Below, in pieces: positions 62,125-64,000 of a stretch of DNA of 64,000 nucleotides. The position numbers and the translations under genes were made by a program. Source of the DNA: Hermatobates lingyangjiaoensis (taxonomy: Eukaryota; Arthropoda; Insecta; Hemiptera; Hermatobatidae); contig JAPFBL010000036.1 of the NCBI GenBank assembly GCA_026182355.1, forward strand, positions 124,001 through 188,000. The letters are read 5' to 3'. The notes under the pieces were generated by a model that saw nothing but the letters and a program-made list of their open reading frames with translations, had not been told where the DNA came from and did no database searches. Numbering within the stretch: position 1 is the stretch's first letter; every line of letters begins with the position of its first letter.

Positions 62125-62333
62125 CAATGTTCAAACCACAATAAGGAATGAAAAAAAACAAGACTAAGAAATTTCAATCGTAACAAGTAGTCTTCGTCCG
62201 AGTCATATTTGAGCTGAGTTGAGAATTGACTCTGAGAAAGACCACTTGTTACAGTTGAAAGATCTTAGTCTTTTTTTTTCTCATTTCTCATTGTAGTTTG
62301 AAAATTTATTGTTATTTCACGGTTTATTGTGAT
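62125..62333. mobile_element. Family-A palindromic unit, moderately diverged
   Basis: aaaccacaataaggaatgaa ... gtcttcgtccgagtc in the left arm; gactctgagaaagaccactt, gttgaaagatcttagtcttt and ttattgttatttcacggttt in the right. (TA)n lies on both sides. Confidence 0.72.
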
Positions 62334-62817
62334 ATATATATAATCCTATAATACAGAGTAAAAAATCCATCAATGATACTGAGAGGTTTCTATTGTTACT
62401 GCCTGAATGACTATTATATAATTTGCTGAATCCGGCAGGCTAATATTTGTAAAAAAACTCATCGTAAAATGATTGAACTTGTTATTGTCGTTCTTAATCA
62501 AATGTTATTTTGCGTGTTAATTGCAAAGTGAACTTGTTAATAATTGTTGAGAGGTTTTAAATAGACACACTGACACTGCACTTGCGCACCTTGTTCTCTG
62601 AATTTAAGAACAACAAAAGAATAAGAGAGAAAAATAGCTGATTTATAGGTCTAAGATCCTTAAATATCTGAAACTGTATTATGTTTTGTAAATATAATTT
62701 TTTTTGCTTGTTTTCAATTCTGCAGAAAATCTTAATGGTTTTTCTTTCCTCTACACCTAAAAGCACTAGAATAAATTTGCTACAATCTATTCCATATTAT
62801 TATTCAATAATGCACGC

Positions 62818-62820
<3 letters not shown>

Positions 62821-62864
<44 letters not shown>
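62821..62864 (+). repeat. (TA)n tract
   Basis: 22 uninterrupted TA units ending at the left arm of the large inverted repeat. Confidence 0.95.
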
Positions 62865-62867
<3 letters not shown>

Positions 62868-63187
62868 TATTGAAAATGACACCAAATTTAGCTGATACCT
62901 GTTTTATAACAAGTTTCTCAATTTTTCTAAATAACACTCTCGTTATTTCGTCTACACAATAAAGTAAATCTCCTATGGTCGACATGTTTCGAATGATCAA
63001 CATTCATCATCAGGACGTGAATAAGATCTGAGGTGAAATATCACGATGAATGTTGATCATTCAAAACATGTCGACCATAGGAGATCTACTTTAAGTGTAG
63101 ACGAAATAATGAGACTGTTATTTAGAAAAATTGAGAAACTTGTTAAGAAACAGGTATCAGCTAAATTTGGTGTCATTTTCAATAATG
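62865..63187. repeat. Large inverted repeat with about 125-bp arms
   Basis: The left arm cattattgaaaatgacaccaa ... atggtcgacatgtttcgaat is repeated inverted as ttcaaaacatgtcgaccat ... ggtgtcattttcaataatg. The spacer holds a ribozyme-like core on the minus strand, and (TA)n tracts sit just outside both ends (62821-62864 and 63224-63268). Confidence 0.82.
62986..63013 (-). ncRNA. Hammerhead-core-like motif in the 62.9-63.2 kb inverted repeat
   Basis: The reverse strand reads CTGATGA, T, then GAATG-TTGAT-CATTC, then GAAAC. The canonical CUGAUGA and GAAA boxes are both intact, the stem has five perfect pairs, and one extra base precedes the stem. This is the best-preserved core in the window. 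Confidence 0.45.
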
Positions 63188-63223
63188 TGTGTATCAAAGA
63201 AGGACTGTTACCAAAATTTACGA

Positions 63224-63229
63224 ATATAT

Positions 63230-63268
<39 letters not shown>
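63224..63268 (+). repeat. (TA)n tract
   Basis: About 22 TA units with one AA junction, just after the large inverted repeat. Confidence 0.95.
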
Positions 63269-63271
<3 letters not shown>

Positions 63272-63444
63272 GAAAAATCACAATAAATAAACACGTGTGC
63301 AATCAATGAAGTTAACTACAATGGAGAAATGAAAACTATAGAAATCAATGTTCTGATGACATACATTGGAAGTCCTCAGCGCATTTATTTCTATTGTTAT
63401 CTTTTTTCTATTGTGGTTTAAACTTTATATATATATATATAAAC

Positions 63445-63617
63445 TTTAACACATAGGAAAGAACACAGAAAGTCACTACAGAACTCACTTCGATACTTCG
63501 ATAACCGTGGTCATCGGAAAGAAGTGCGAAGTACTCGCATTGAGAAGCAAACTACGGTTGTCGAAATATCGAAGTGAGTCCTGTAGTGACTTTCTGTGTT
63601 CTTTCCTATGTGTTAAA
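63445..63617. repeat. Family-B palindromic unit
   Basis: The arms tttaacacataggaaagaac acagaaagtcactacag and the inverted ctgtagtgactttctgtgtt ... cctatgtgttaaa flank a centre with ggaaagaagtgcgaagtact. The same centre is present at 20723-20760. Confidence 0.82.
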
Positions 63618-64000
63618 ATTTTTATTGTCCACACGGACCTTTCATTTTTTATTCGAAGTATATATATATTGTTAATCTTAGCAGCAGTTTCGGCACTCAC
63701 AAGATTTGAGCATTTCTCCATTGGTCTGGCTGTAGTTGTCAAAACATCTGCCATAGAGACATTATAATAGGCTTCACAGGTTACGATCTTGTAATCTAAT
63801 TCTCATGTAACCATCATCGTGATTCTTACCTTTGTTTGGGGGAAAGGACTGTCTTTAACAGGTCTATCATGATGAAGAGTTTCAGTTCTCTTCCTTGCTT
63901 CATTGTGACTTAGGAGTTCAGAAGTTGCTGCTAATTTTAATTAAACTTGTGAGTGCGGAAGCTGCCACTAATTTTAACATCATGTCCGTTGAATCTATGT

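Larger units (their letters stand above)
60191..64000 (+). other. 3' untranslated/flanking region after the PKDCC-like stop codon
   Basis: AT-rich sequence with no recognised downstream gene. It contains the likely 3' UTR of the kinase gene (end not defined), degenerate family-A units at 61.04 and 62.13 kb, a large inverted repeat at 62.87-63.19 kb, a family-B palindrome at 63.45-63.62 kb and several (TA)n tracts. The last 380 bases hold short open stretches with splice-like signals on the minus strand but no recognisable protein. Confidence 0.5.

Noticed and set aside
62681..63309. Several overlapping open frames on both strands, rich in Ile-Tyr
   Set aside because: They arise from (TA)n tracts and from the two arms of the inverted repeat; the repeated protein segment is just the arm translated twice.

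Overview
This is eukaryotic nuclear DNA, strongly AT-rich and almost entirely non-coding. The contents point to an animal, most likely an arthropod and probably an insect: tRNA-headed SINEs that end in an 'ACCTAACCTAA'-type tail, an irritans-like mariner, Penelope-like retroelements, a Ty3/Gypsy element, a hAT fossil, and very large TE-filled introns. The species cannot be fixed from the sequence alone.

One host gene is recognisable, on the + strand: a homologue of PKDCC (vertebrate lonesome kinase, VLK), a secretory-pathway/extracellular protein tyrosine kinase. Three exons are visible: 3728-3841, 39621-39824 and the terminal exon 59961-60190. They are separated by introns of about 35.8 kb and 20.1 kb and joined by consistent GT/AG sites and phases. 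The N-terminal exons are not seen and should lie to the left of the window. The middle exon carries an apparent one-base deletion at about 39699-39700. It also has His where I recall the vertebrate protein having the catalytic-loop Asp. The locus may therefore be decayed, a pseudokinase, or affected by an assembly error.

The rest is intron and 3' flank filled with repeats. The most prominent layer is Penelope-like element (PLE) debris. There is one reverse-transcriptase fragment (12735-13030, minus) and two GIY-YIG endonuclease fragments (20880-21335 minus; 44481-44760 plus). There are also more than twenty short, often palindromic terminal-repeat units of several families. The commonest family (A) has 13 loci here and flanks one of the GIY-YIG fragments. 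Two A units sit between clear target duplications of 12 and 18 bp. Nearly all these terminal-repeat families carry a CTGANGA...GAAA element around a small stem-loop that resembles a hammerhead ribozyme core, as is known for PLE terminal repeats.

Other mobile DNA: an internally deleted 698-bp mariner with TA duplications (43079-43776); two degraded Ty3/Gypsy gag copies sharing about 650 bp (24891-25540 and 30346-31520); a hAT/ZBED-type transposase fossil (27655-28510, minus); a non-LTR RT fragment (51455-51700); three tRNA-derived SINEs plus a fragment; a diverged dispersed family associated with GT/CA microsatellites; and many (TA)n tracts. Nothing suggests bacterial, organellar or viral DNA, and no tRNA, rRNA or CRISPR locus was found.
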